In this document: positions 6,597 through 15,100 of the stretch, piece by piece
Position numbering within the stretch: the first letter of the stretch is position 1
Layout: every line of letters begins with the position of its first letter
Assembly: GCA_038238555.1 (NCBI GenBank)
Contig: JBBRXP010000147.1
Span: 1 to 15,242 of the forward strand
Length of the DNA: 15,242 nucleotides
From: JANNXQ01 sp038238555
Lineage (GTDB): Bacteria > Verrucomicrobiota > Verrucomicrobiia > Chthoniobacterales > Chthoniobacteraceae
Reading direction: 5' to 3'
Notes under the pieces: model-generated
Databases searched by the model: none
The model's input: only the letters and a program-made list of their open reading frames with translations
What the model was told of the DNA's origin: nothing
Made by a program: the position numbers and the translations under genes

Positions 6597-6612
6597 CGTC
6601 TAAGTATTAGGA
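6597..6612 (+). promoter_or_regulatory. operator 9-mer copy next to the regulator ribosome binding site
   Basis: CGTCTAAGT (6597-6605) differs from the operator 9-mer TGTCTAAGT by one base. It directly precedes AGGA (6609-6612), the likely Shine-Dalgarno of the regulator gene, five bases before its ATG. A protein bound here could block transcription of, or translation into, its own gene, suggesting autoregulation. The match is short and could be chance, but its closeness to the other copies argues against that. Confidence 0.4.
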
Positions 6613-6617
6613 ACTAG

Positions 6618-7574
6618 ATGCCCTCCTCATTTTCCATCCAAGCCGTCGCCGAACGCACCGGGCTGACGCCGCATGTCATCCGCGCATGGGAGCGGCGCTA
6701 TCGCGCGACCGAACCGGAACGTTCGGCGGGCAAACAGCGGCTCTACTCCGAGGCCGAAATCGAGCGCCTCGTGATGCTGAGCCGCGCCGTGAGCGGTGGC
6801 CACAGCATCGGAAAAATCGCCGCGCTGCCGACCGAGGAACTGCGCGCGATGGTGGCGAATCAAGGCCCGGCGCCGCGCGCCGCGAAGAGCGCGACTCACG
6901 ATGATCCCGGCGCGCCCTTCCGCCGCGAGGCGCTGGCCGCCGCGACGCAGTTCGACGGACCCGCACTGGAAGCGGCGATGCGGCGCGCCGTCGTCGCACT
7001 CGGCAATCAAGGTCTGCTCAGGCTGACAATCGGGCCCCTCGCACAGGAGATCGGCGAACGCTGGCGTGACGGACTGCTCACCGCTGCGCAAGAGCATTTT
7101 TTCACCGCGAGCGTGAAGGTCTTCCTCGGCGAACTGACCCGGCAATACTCCACTCCGCTCAACGCGCCGCGCATCATCGTCGCGACCCCGCTTGGCCAGC
7201 TCCACGAGCTCGGCGCGGTGATGGCCGCCGCCAGCGCGGCGAACCTCGGCTGGCGCGCGATCTACCTCGGTCCGAGCCTGCCCGCGCACGAGATCGCGGG
7301 AGCCGCGCTGCGCAATGAAGCCGGCGCCGTGGCGCTGAGCATTGTGTATCCCGAGGACGACCCGCACCTCGCGCAGGAGCTCACCGACCTCGCGCGGCTG
7401 CTGCCCCCGACCACGCGCATCCTTGCCGGCGGGCGTGCGGCGCGGGGATACTTCGCGACGCTCGTTCGCCTCGGTGCGCTGTATGCCGACAGCATCGAGG
7501 AATTTGGTGAACAACTCGACGGCCTGCGCCGCACCTCAGCGCGGACTTCCACCACCGAGGGCCAGCGCCCATGA
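6618..7574 (+). CDS. MerR-family regulator with B12-binding domain (CarH/LitR-like photoreceptor candidate)
   Basis: 318 residues in three parts. An N-terminal MerR winged helix (about 5-70) includes TGLTPHVIRAWERRY and the G-x-x-R-L-Y-S wing. A helical cap domain (about 100-175) carries W149-x9-E159-H160, exactly the W-x9-EH motif that packs on the upper face of adenosylcobalamin in CarH. A Rossmann-like B12-binding domain (about 184-300) carries PLGQLHELG, with His196 as the expected lower axial cobalt ligand. The family binds DNA as a tetramer with adenosylcobalamin in the dark and releases it when light breaks the Co-C bond. The acid of the (D/E)-x-H-x-x-G motif is Gln194 here. The gene is divergent from the carotenoid operon across repeats of the expected 11-bp spacing, so it is probably that operon's repressor. 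AGGA lies five bases before the ATG. The stop overlaps the next gene by ATGA. Confidence 0.88.
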   Translation: MPSSFSIQAVAERTGLTPHVIRAWERRYRATEPERSAGKQRLYSEAEIERLVMLSRAVSGGHSIGKIAALPTEELRAMVANQGPAPRAAKSATHDDPGAPFRREALAAATQFDGPALEAAMRRAVVALGNQGLLRLTIGPLAQEIGERWRDGLLTAAQEHFFTASVKVFLGELTRQYSTPLNAPRIIVATPLGQLHELGAVMAAASAANLGWRAIYLGPSLPAHEIAGAALRNEAGAVALSIVYPEDDPHLAQELTDLARLLPPTTRILAGGRAARGYFATLVRLGALYADSIEEFGEQLDGLRRTSARTSTTEGQRP

Positions 7575-8050
7575 AAATCCACGAACTGCACCGCGAGCTC
7601 CGGCTCCCCCGCCCTCTCGACGAAGTCTTCCCGTTCTTTGCCGACGCGGGAAATCTCGAACTGCTCACGCCGCCGTGGATGCACTTTCACATCCTCACAC
7701 CGCGCCCGATCGAGATGCGCGCCGGGGCGATGATTGACTACCGACTGCGCGTCCTCGGCCTGCCGCTCGGCTGGCGGAGCGAGATCACCGCGTGGGATCC
7801 GCCGCACCGCTTCGCGGACGAACAACGCCGCGGCCCCTACCGGCTCTGGCATCACGAGCACAGCTTCGAGCCGCGCAACGGCGGCACGCTCTGCCGCGAC
7901 CACGTGCGCTACGCCGTCCCCTTCGACTTCTTCTCCCACCGCCTCCTCGTCCGCCCGGACATCGAGCGAATCTTCGCCTTTCGTGAGCAAAAGATGCGCG
8001 AGCTCTTTCCAGCAAACGGAACCGCCGTCATGCAGGATCATGGAACCTGA
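7571..8050 (+). CDS. SRPBCC (START/Bet v1-fold) family protein
   Basis: 159 residues with the outline of a SRPBCC ligand-binding domain. The N-terminal strand is HELHRELRLPRPLDEVFPFFAD, in which the PLDEVFPFF helix start is typical. TPPWMHFHIL (about 34-43), AGAMIDYRLRVLGLPLGWRSEI (about 52-73), W-D-P-P-H-R-F (about 76-82), the HHEHSF strand, and a long C-terminal helix with many Arg residues follow. The fold encloses a hydrophobic pocket and in related proteins binds lipids, polyketides or similar ligands; no catalytic residue can be assigned. It has no signal peptide or membrane segment, so it should be cytoplasmic. Translation is likely coupled to the regulator through the ATGA overlap, hinting at a role in the same light or pigment response, but that is only an inference from position. 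No terminator was recognised after it. Confidence 0.75.
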   Translation: MKIHELHRELRLPRPLDEVFPFFADAGNLELLTPPWMHFHILTPRPIEMRAGAMIDYRLRVLGLPLGWRSEITAWDPPHRFADEQRRGPYRLWHHEHSFEPRNGGTLCRDHVRYAVPFDFFSHRLLVRPDIERIFAFREQKMRELFPANGTAVMQDHGT

Positions 8051-8126
8051 CACTGACAAAGCACTCGCGGCTGAGATCGCGCTCTTGAGCCACGTCGCGC
8101 AGGCGATTGCCGGAGGTCTGCGGTAG
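8040..8126 (+). CDS. possible 28-residue open reading frame
   Basis: A short frame starts at an ATG overlapping the SRPBCC stop region by 11 bases and encodes MEPDTDKALAAEIALLSHVA plus eight more residues before TAG. The composition (a plausible amphipathic helix) is not obviously wrong for a protein, but there is no clear ribosome binding site and I recognise no family. It could be a chance extension of an out-of-frame reading of the SRPBCC gene. The 48 bases that follow, up to the hydrolase start, show no hairpin or promoter that I can support. Confidence 0.15.
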   Translation: MEPDTDKALAAEIALLSHVAQAIAGGLR

Positions 8127-8174
8127 CACCCTCCAGCCTGCCAGCCACATTGCGCCCGATTCCTCGAAGCCATA

Positions 8175-9113
8175 ATGAGACTGATTCCACCATCCATGTT
8201 GTTCGCCTTGGTCGTCGCGCACACCGCAACACACGCTGCCGATGTGATTGTCGAAGATCTCACTCTACATAATGGGAAACGGGGAAAGGCCATCGAATGT
8301 CGCGTCTATTTTCCGGCAGCGGGTGACAAGCTGCCGCTCATCGCATTCTCGCATGGCTTCGGCGCGGATCGAACGGCGTTCACAGACATCGCACATCATT
8401 GGGCAGCGCACGGGTATGTGGTGGTCGCTCCATCGCACTGGGATGGGTTCGGCAAGAGCAAAGGCAAAGGTGGTGCGCTGCCTGCGGGCGGCCTGCAGGC
8501 GCTAATGGAAAACGCGTCTGCGAAGATTGAAAATCGCGTGGGCGACGTCGCCTTCATACTCGACTCGACGGAACAACTCACTGCGCAACTTCTGGCACTG
8601 CGCGGTCGGATGGACGTGACACGTATTGGCGTCGGTGGTCACTCGCTCGGGGCTTACACCACGATGCTCATCGGTGGGGTCACGGCAGACATCGGCGAGC
8701 AGAAAGCCCGCAGTTTCAAAGATGACCGCGTGCGCTGCATCCTGCCGATCTCCGGTCAGGGAACGGGCCAGCAGGGTCTCACACCATCGAGTTGGGCGAA
8801 TCTCAAACTCCCCATGATGACGATGACCGGATCGTTGGACAAGGGCGCGGGCGGTCAGGGACCGGAGTGGAAGCAGGAGGCGTTCAAATTTTGTCCCGCG
8901 GGTGACAAGTATCTCGTCTTCATTGAAGGCGCGAATCATGTGTCCTTCGGCGGGAACGGTTCTCGCGATGCAGGTATCACCGATGCTGTGAAGCGAAGCA
9001 CGCTGGCCTTTTGGGACGCTTACTTGAAGGACGATGCTGCGGCGAAGGCATCGCTGACCACCGGATCGGTTTTCGCAGCGCTGAAAGGCAAGGCAACCCT
9101 CCAAGCGAAATGA
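8175..9113 (+). CDS. secreted alpha/beta hydrolase (dienelactone hydrolase/PAF-acetylhydrolase-like)
   Basis: 312 residues. A signal peptide (hydrophobic MLFALVVAHTATHAA, likely cut near residue 22) targets it outside the cytoplasm. The catalytic core is clear: oxyanion-hole region SHGFGAD (59-65), nucleophile elbow G-G-H-S-L-G with Ser157, probable acid Asp222 in GSLDKG, and catalytic His255 in GANHVSF. The order and spacing fit the dienelactone-hydrolase-like, chlorophyllase and polyester-hydrolase-like branches of the fold. It probably cleaves an ester outside the membrane; the substrate cannot be read from sequence. A second Met at residue 8 could be an alternative start, and no strong Shine-Dalgarno precedes either. 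The coding strand is the same as the regulator pair, but a 48-base gap after the 28-codon frame (124 bases from the SRPBCC stop) and the secreted nature suggest an independent function. Confidence 0.85.
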   Translation: MRLIPPSMLFALVVAHTATHAADVIVEDLTLHNGKRGKAIECRVYFPAAGDKLPLIAFSHGFGADRTAFTDIAHHWAAHGYVVVAPSHWDGFGKSKGKGGALPAGGLQALMENASAKIENRVGDVAFILDSTEQLTAQLLALRGRMDVTRIGVGGHSLGAYTTMLIGGVTADIGEQKARSFKDDRVRCILPISGQGTGQQGLTPSSWANLKLPMMTMTGSLDKGAGGQGPEWKQEAFKFCPAGDKYLVFIEGANHVSFGGNGSRDAGITDAVKRSTLAFWDAYLKDDAAAKASLTTGSVFAALKGKATLQAK

Positions 9114-9283
9114 TCTGCTAGCCGCGCTTAGCCTTGCGACGACCCGCCCTCCTCGGCAGGTGAACTATGTGCAGCTCAACGACTCCGACCATGAAACCAT
9201 TCCTCGCAACCTTGTTCCTGCTCACTGCCTCGGTCTCGCGCTGAGCAAGATTTTTCTCGATCCGGGGGCGCAGGCGGTGCCGG
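9114..9283 (+). other. intergenic gap with short signal-peptide-like frame
   Basis: No complete gene is seen here. An ATG at 9191 opens a 17-residue frame, MKPFLATLFLLTASVSR, that looks like the first part of a signal peptide but meets TGA at 9242-9244. In another frame, sequence from about 9163 through 9268 reads open as far as a TGA just after the protease start. This may be the remnant of a decayed secreted-protein gene or simply chance. No hairpin terminator or clear promoter was found. Confidence 0.3.
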
Positions 9284-10411
9284 ATGAACTCGAAAATGAG
9301 ACCACGCATAAACGGTATTGACTGGAGTCCTGGCATCCGGACTTGCCTTGGGATTCTGGCCGCGTTTTTCGCATCGCCGGGCATCGGCGCGGAAAAGGGC
9401 GGACCTGCGCCGGACACCATGCCGCCGGATTACTCGCGTTACACGCAGAGCTATCACATGCCTTTCGGCAACTTGAAGCCCGTGAACTTTGAGGACCTCA
9501 AGTCCATGAGCGTGCGCGCATCCATCAATGGCGGCCCACCGATGCGCCTCCAGATCGATACCGGCTCGACCGGCGTGATCGTCGGCGCTTCCGATGTGCC
9601 TAACATTGACCCGAACGCTCCCGCAGGATCGATTACTTACAGCAGCAGCGGCGTGGAACTGCTCGGCGTATGGACTCCGGTGACGATCACTTTTCCCGAC
9701 TCGAAAGATGCGAACGGCAACGTGGCGACGGCGGTGGTTCCGGTGCTGGCCGTCTCGGAGCGCAAAGTCCATCCAGGCGCGGTCAACGGATCATCGTTCA
9801 AGCCGGCCATGAACCCGAAGATTTATATGTTCGGTATCGGAAGCGGTCGTGGCAAGGAGCCGCACCAGGAGAAAAACCCGTGGGTGAACTTGAAGGAAAT
9901 GCAGGCCGGCACCATGCGGCGCGGATACACGATCGCGCGCGACGGAATCACTCTCGGGCTGACCGCGAAAACGGTCGGCGAGGGATACCTCTACGAGAAG
10001 CTGAAAGAGCACACCGGCACCGTCGGGGATGCGGCGGCGAAGCAGGGAGGCGTGAGGGATTGGGACAGCTCTCGGGGCTGGGCCGTGGTCGGCGGGGAGA
10101 AGTGCGTGGAGTCAGGAATGCTGCTCGATACAGGGCTCACGAACATGATGATCCAAGCGCCGTCGCCCGCGTCGAAAGGCGACGTGGCTGACGGAACCGA
10201 TGTCACGGTTCATCTGCTGAGCGGCCGGCTTTCCTACAGTTTCAAAGTGGGCGACACCGCGAATCCCGTCGCCCCGCGGAAGGTTAGCTGGGTCGTGCGA
10301 ACCACGGGCCCACTCATCAACACGGGCCTGCGAGCGCTGGCACTCTATGACTATCTCTATGATGCGGACGGCGGGTATTTCGGACTGAGGCCAGTCTCCA
10401 AGCAACGATGA
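9284..10411 (+). CDS. exported pepsin-like (two D-T-G) aspartic protease candidate
   Basis: 375 residues. A hydrophobic stretch TCLGILAAFFASPGIGA (20-36) marks a signal peptide. Two catalytic-type motifs are present about 190 residues apart, each preceded by hydrophobic strand residues: LQIDTGSTGVIV (89-100) and GMLLDTGLTNMMI (278-290). A bilobed enzyme with two D-T/S-G sites in one chain is the pepsin arrangement, whereas most bacterial aspartic-protease-like proteins carry one site and dimerise. The C-terminal stretch LINTGLRALALYDYLYDADG resembles the segment following the second lobe in bacterial aspartyl-protease-like proteins, ending in GYFGLR. Alternatively it could be a non-peptidase relative, since the family is named from motifs alone. 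Met5 is an alternative start. The gene is followed after 37 bases by the amidohydrolase, so the two may be co-transcribed. Confidence 0.65.
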   Translation: MNSKMRPRINGIDWSPGIRTCLGILAAFFASPGIGAEKGGPAPDTMPPDYSRYTQSYHMPFGNLKPVNFEDLKSMSVRASINGGPPMRLQIDTGSTGVIVGASDVPNIDPNAPAGSITYSSSGVELLGVWTPVTITFPDSKDANGNVATAVVPVLAVSERKVHPGAVNGSSFKPAMNPKIYMFGIGSGRGKEPHQEKNPWVNLKEMQAGTMRRGYTIARDGITLGLTAKTVGEGYLYEKLKEHTGTVGDAAAKQGGVRDWDSSRGWAVVGGEKCVESGMLLDTGLTNMMIQAPSPASKGDVADGTDVTVHLLSGRLSYSFKVGDTANPVAPRKVSWVVRTTGPLINTGLRALALYDYLYDADGGYFGLRPVSKQR

Positions 10412-10448
10412 GCGAAACCCGCAACTAACTCAGAGAAAAAGTAAACGT

Positions 10449-12035
10449 ATGAAATGCCCATTCATGATCACCGCCCTGCTCAGCAGCACCACTATGCGTC
10501 TTGCCGTCCTCGTATCGGTGACATGCCTCGCCGCGGACTACGACTTGATCATCCAAAACGCCCGCATTGCCGACGGCACCGGCGCGGCGTTGGTGAAGGG
10601 GAACATCGCCGTGAAGGATGGGCGCATCGCCGCGATTGGCGAAGTAATCGGCAGCGCGACCACGACGATCGATGCGCAGGGCCGGGTCGCCGCACCGGGC
10701 TTCATCGACGTGCATACGCACTCCGAGCGCATCGCGCGCACGCCGGCCGCGGAGAACTTCGTGCGCATGGGCGTGACCACGATCGTGACCGGCAACTGCG
10801 GCACCGCGCGCACGGATGTGGCGAAGTTCTTCGAAGAAGTTGGCGCCGCGAAAGTCGCGATCAACGTCGCCACACTCGTCGGCCACAACTCGGTGCGGCA
10901 AAAAGCGATGGGCGGAAATTTCGCCCGCGAGCCGACCCCTGAGGAGATGGAGACGATGAAGGCGCTCGTCGAGCAGGGGATGAACGAAGGCGCCGTGGGT
11001 CTGAGCACCGGCTTGATCTACTTGCCGGGTTCCTTTGCGAAGACCGAGGAGATCGTCGAGTTGGCGAAGGTCGCCGCAGCGCACGGCGGTATCTACGCGA
11101 GTCACATGAGGACGGAAACGGTGAAGATTTTTGACGCCGTCGCCGAGCTGCTGCGCATTGCGCGCGAGGCGAAGATCCGCGCCGAGCTTTCGCACATCAA
11201 ACTTTCTGGCCCCTCGGCGTGGGGCAAGGCGGACGAAGTGCTCGCCGTGCTCGATCGTGCGCGGGCGGAAGGCTTGTCGATCACGCACGACGCTTACGCC
11301 TACACCGCGTCGAGCACCGGCATCTCGCAACTCATCCCCGACAAGGCGCGCGAAGGAACGCGTCAGGATTTCATCGCGCGCATCGCTGATCCGAAGCAGA
11401 AGGCGGAGGTCGTCGCGGAGATGAAGCGCTCGCGCGGGCGGCAGGGACACGCCGACTACAGCTACGTCGTCATCGCGCAGTTCGACGCCGATCCGTCGCT
11501 CAATGGGAAGCGCCTGCCGGAAGCCGCGAAGCTCAAGCGCGGTTCCGACTCACTCGACGATCAGGTCGAGTTGCTCTTCGACATCGAGAGCCAAGGCGGC
11601 GGCAGCGCAATCTTTCACGGCATGAGCGAACCCGATCTCCAAACATTCCTGCGCCATCCGCTGACGATGATCGCCAGCGACGGCGGCCCCCGCACGCCCG
11701 GCGAAGCCGTCCCGCACCCGCGCAGCTACGGCAACAACGCACGCCTCCTCGGCCGCTATGTGCGCGAGCTGAAAATCTTCCCGATCGAGGAAGCGATCCG
11801 TCGCATGACTTCGCTGCCCGCGGAGACTTTTCGACTGCGCGACCGTGGCGTGCTCAAGCCCGGCGCCTTCGCGGACATCGTGATCTTCGATCCCGAGAAG
11901 GTGAACGATCCAGCGACGTTCGACGACCCGCATCACTATGCGGAAGGTTTCACCGATGTGATTGTGAATGGCGGCGTCGTGTTGCGCAGCGGCGAACTCA
12001 CCGGCGCGCGGACGGGCGGGCCGCTGCGATTTTGA
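10449..12035 (+). CDS. N-acyl-D-amino-acid deacylase (D-aminoacylase), amidohydrolase superfamily, probably exported
   Basis: 528 residues, in the usual size range of D-aminoacylases. The N-terminal beta-sandwich (DLIIQNARIADGTG, then KDGRIAAIGE) leads into the metal-dependent barrel: first-strand metal motif D-V-H89-T-H91, conserved T-G-N-C117-G, GLSTGLIYLPG, ASHMR with His219, LSHIK with His249, and the catalytic acid Asp411 in ASDGGP. The C-terminal LKPGAFADIVIFDPEKVNDPATF is the standard closing motif of the family. The enzyme hydrolyses N-acyl-D-amino acids to the free D-amino acid, or related D-linked peptides. The first 29 residues contain a hydrophobic run ending CLAAD, suggesting export (possibly a lipoprotein-like Cys26, weak). 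Starts at Met1, Met6 or Met16 are all possible. A purine-rich stretch (AGAGAAAAAG, 10433-10442) lies upstream. It follows the protease candidate by 37 bases. Confidence 0.88.
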   Translation: MKCPFMITALLSSTTMRLAVLVSVTCLAADYDLIIQNARIADGTGAALVKGNIAVKDGRIAAIGEVIGSATTTIDAQGRVAAPGFIDVHTHSERIARTPAAENFVRMGVTTIVTGNCGTARTDVAKFFEEVGAAKVAINVATLVGHNSVRQKAMGGNFAREPTPEEMETMKALVEQGMNEGAVGLSTGLIYLPGSFAKTEEIVELAKVAAAHGGIYASHMRTETVKIFDAVAELLRIAREAKIRAELSHIKLSGPSAWGKADEVLAVLDRARAEGLSITHDAYAYTASSTGISQLIPDKAREGTRQDFIARIADPKQKAEVVAEMKRSRGRQGHADYSYVVIAQFDADPSLNGKRLPEAAKLKRGSDSLDDQVELLFDIESQGGGSAIFHGMSEPDLQTFLRHPLTMIASDGGPRTPGEAVPHPRSYGNNARLLGRYVRELKIFPIEEAIRRMTSLPAETFRLRDRGVLKPGAFADIVIFDPEKVNDPATFDDPHHYAEGFTDVIVNGGVVLRSGELTGARTGGPLRF

Positions 12036-12117
12036 TTAAGGCCGCTAGCCGAACTGATAATGACATGGCTGTGGCGCATGGCCGACTATCTACACACGCG
12101 AGAGCGGAAAGAGTCCG
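12036..12117. other. convergent intergenic gap, no terminator recognised
   Basis: The 82 bases between two convergent genes contain a short direct repeat (ATGGC at 12064 and 12079) and a few GC-rich stretches. I could not find a stem of convincing length followed by a T-run on either strand, so no intrinsic terminator is called. Confidence 0.4.
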
Positions 12118-15100
12118 TCACTGCAACCGCACCTTCAGCCGGTAGAAGTGCGGGCCGGCGGTGACCGACTGCGTAACGATCACAGTTTGGTTTGCGCCGG
12201 CGATGTTTGTATAGCCGGCGACGCCGGTCCACGACACGGCGTTGGCGAGGTTGGTCGTGGTCTCCACATCGAAGAAGCGCGTGAGGCCGGCGTAGCCGGT
12301 GCCGGATGCGGCTGTGGCGGTGAAGGTGAGGGTAAGATTCGTGCCGGAGCGCGCGATGGCGAGGAAGGGACTGTTCGCCGCTCCGGGATTGGTGCCGAGG
12401 ACATACTCTTGGGCGTCGGGAATGCCGTCGTCGTCGCTGTCTTGGCCAGGAGCGGCCGGCGATCCCGGGTCGAGCTGGTTGGCGACTTCCCAGAGGTCGG
12501 GGATGCCGTCGTTATCGAAGTCGCCGTCGCTGCCGATGATGGCGTCGATGCTGGTGGTGCCGGACGCGCCAGGGGGATCGAGGCGGAGAGCTTTGATGGT
12601 ATGGCCGGCCCAGTTCGTGTTGGCGGCGACGTTCACCGCATACCATTTGTAAACGCTGCCTGCGGGAACCGCGAAGGTCACGGAGTTCGCCGCACTGACA
12701 CCGCCCAGCTCATTGCCGAAGAAGAGCTGTGCATTGCCGCCGATGCTGCTTTTCATCCGCACGAGGACGACGGGGACGTTGCTGCCGGGGATGTTCAAAG
12801 CTGTGGCGTGATTGAACTGCGGATCGACGCCAGCGATCGTGGCGTTGAGCGCGCCTGCGGAAACGGCGGCTCCTGAAGTGTTGGCGCTGGCGGTCCAGCC
12901 TTCAAAGTTGCCATCCTGATTGAAGAGATAAGCGAAGCGGCCGAAGGCGGACTCATCCACGGTCAGGACATAGCTGACGCTGGTGGTGAACTGGCCGTCG
13001 CTGACGCTGATGGTGATCGTGGCCGAGCCGACCTCCAGCGGCGCTGGGGTGACGGTGATGGTGCGGTTAGTCCCGCTCCCGCCGAGCACGATGCCGCCGG
13101 GCGGGACGAGGGTCGTGTTGGAAGAATTGGCGCTGACCATGAGCGCCGATGCCGCGGTGCTGGTGTCGCCGATCGTGAAGCTGGCATAGTCGCTGGTGTT
13201 CAATGCGATCGTCTGGTTGGCGATTGCGCTCACGACGGGTGGCGCGTTCGTGACGGTAAGCGTGAACGTGCTGCTGGAGGTGAATGTGCCGTTGCTCGCG
13301 GTGAGGGTGATGGTCGCGGTTCCGGTTTGATTGGGCGCTGGCGTGATGGCCACGGTGCGACTGGTCCCGGTGCCGGCCAGGACGATGTTGCCATTGGGCA
13401 CGAGCGTCGGATTCGACGAAGTGGCGGTGAGAGTGAAGGTCGTGTCGCCATCGAGATTGACGGTGAGACCGAAGGGGATCGGTCCAGTCGGCACTCCGAT
13501 GTCCGTGGCTTGATTCGCCGGGGGAAGGATCACGTTGCCGTCCGATCCGACGATTGAGTCGATGTCAAAAGTGGTGGCGGTGGTGCTCACCGGATCGAAG
13601 CGCAGGATGGTGATGACCTGACCCTGCCAATCCACGTTTCCTTGCATCGGGAAGACGAGCACCCGCCATTGGTTGCTGGCGGTGTAGTTCACCTTCACGG
13701 AACTCGCCTCGGTGTAGGCGCCGGTGTCCCCCAGCCGCCTCCAGTAAAATTGGCCATACCCAGTATTTGAGGCCCGCATCCGCACCAGCAGGTAAGGCAC
13801 CGCCGTGCCGGAGACGCGGAGGTTGTCCTCGACCATCTGGGGGTTGGTGTTGGTCGATGCGGCACTGAGCAGTCCGCCCGCCACGGTCTCGTTGGCAATG
13901 CCACTGAAAGATGCCCAGTTCTCGAAATTGCCTGCCACGTTGAACTCGCTGTTCACAAAGGGATCGGTGCCGAGAAGAGTGCGGAAGGGATCGGTGCCAG
14001 CGGCGGCTTCGTTGCCATCGCTCACGCCATCGCCGTCGGAATCGACCACGGGCATGGTGATGCTCGTGGTCCAGGTCAGCGTGTGCGACGTGCTGGCGGC
14101 GGTGGCGATGGGGCGGATGTAGAAGTCGCCGTTCGTCTCTTTGTAGAAGCCGGAGGTCGTGCCTGCTTTCAGCGCAGCGAGCGAGGCACGCGAGGTCATG
14201 CCGGTGACGGCGATGCCCGGCAATTGGCCGAAGTTCTTGAAGCAAATGAGCATGTCGTCGCCGACGGTGGCGTCATTGATATCGAGGTCCACGCGCTTCG
14301 TCGTCGGCAGCGATTCGTAGAAGTAGGTGTATTGAAAGTCTTCGCGCACGATGAGCGGGAGCTGATGCTGCTCTTTGAAGCCATTGATGTAATAGATGCC
14401 CGCGGTCAGTGTGCCGGGCTTGCTGCGCAGCACACTGATGTTCGGATACAGGTCGGTGGACTGGCCGTAATTCAGCACGCACTGCGCAAAGCGATGACTG
14501 CTGCGGTAGGTGTTCGTCCACACCGATGGCCGCGTCTCTCCGCCGGTCAGGAAGAAGGGATGATTGCTGACGATGGAACTGTTCGCGATGCCGGAAATCG
14601 AGCCATCCAAATCCAAAATCACACCCGCCCAGATGCGCGGATGACCGGGATCGTTTGCGCCGATGTTCGCAGGCGGGATGATGTTGTAGTCGGTGAGAAT
14701 CGAACGTGGCGGCACGGGCGGATCAAACGTGAAGCCTTCAAAGACGTGATTGGGATGCTTCGTTGCCGCGCCGATGTTTTGCAGGAAGCGGCAGTTGGTC
14801 GCATTCCAGCCGTAAAGGTGATTGTTCTTCATGCGACCCGCGCCGTCATAGATCGCATAGACTGTGCGCGTAGTGCCGCTGGGCAGCAGACCGAAGCCCG
14901 AGTCGGCAATCATCAGCGACTCCTGGCAGAGATGGTAGGTGGCGAGGAAGAGATTAGTCTGGTTGTCGGCGAAGACATTGTTGTTGTAGATCACGTTTTT
15001 CCGCTGGCCGCCGATGCCTGCGTAAAGAGCGACGTCGTTGGAATACCAAGTGCAGTCGTTGAACGAGAACGGTCCGTTGTTTGCCCACTCGGCATTGATG

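Noticed and set aside
6579..6610. TTGCAA (6579-6584) with TATTAG (6605-6610) as the regulator promoter
   Set aside because: The spacing is 20 bases and the -10 would lie only seven bases from the ATG. This is too poor to call.
7262..8293. 343-codon frame on the minus strand across the regulator and SRPBCC genes
   Set aside because: It crosses two recognisable genes and a gap, and its product has no motif. Both real genes have clear family signatures on the other strand.
12036..12117. Bidirectional terminator between convergent genes
   Set aside because: No stem of useful length with a flanking T-run was found on either strand.
12118..14994. GTG at 14994 as the true start of the surface protein
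   Set aside because: The same frame remains open to the right edge with coherent beta-helix-like sequence, so the gene starts outside the window.
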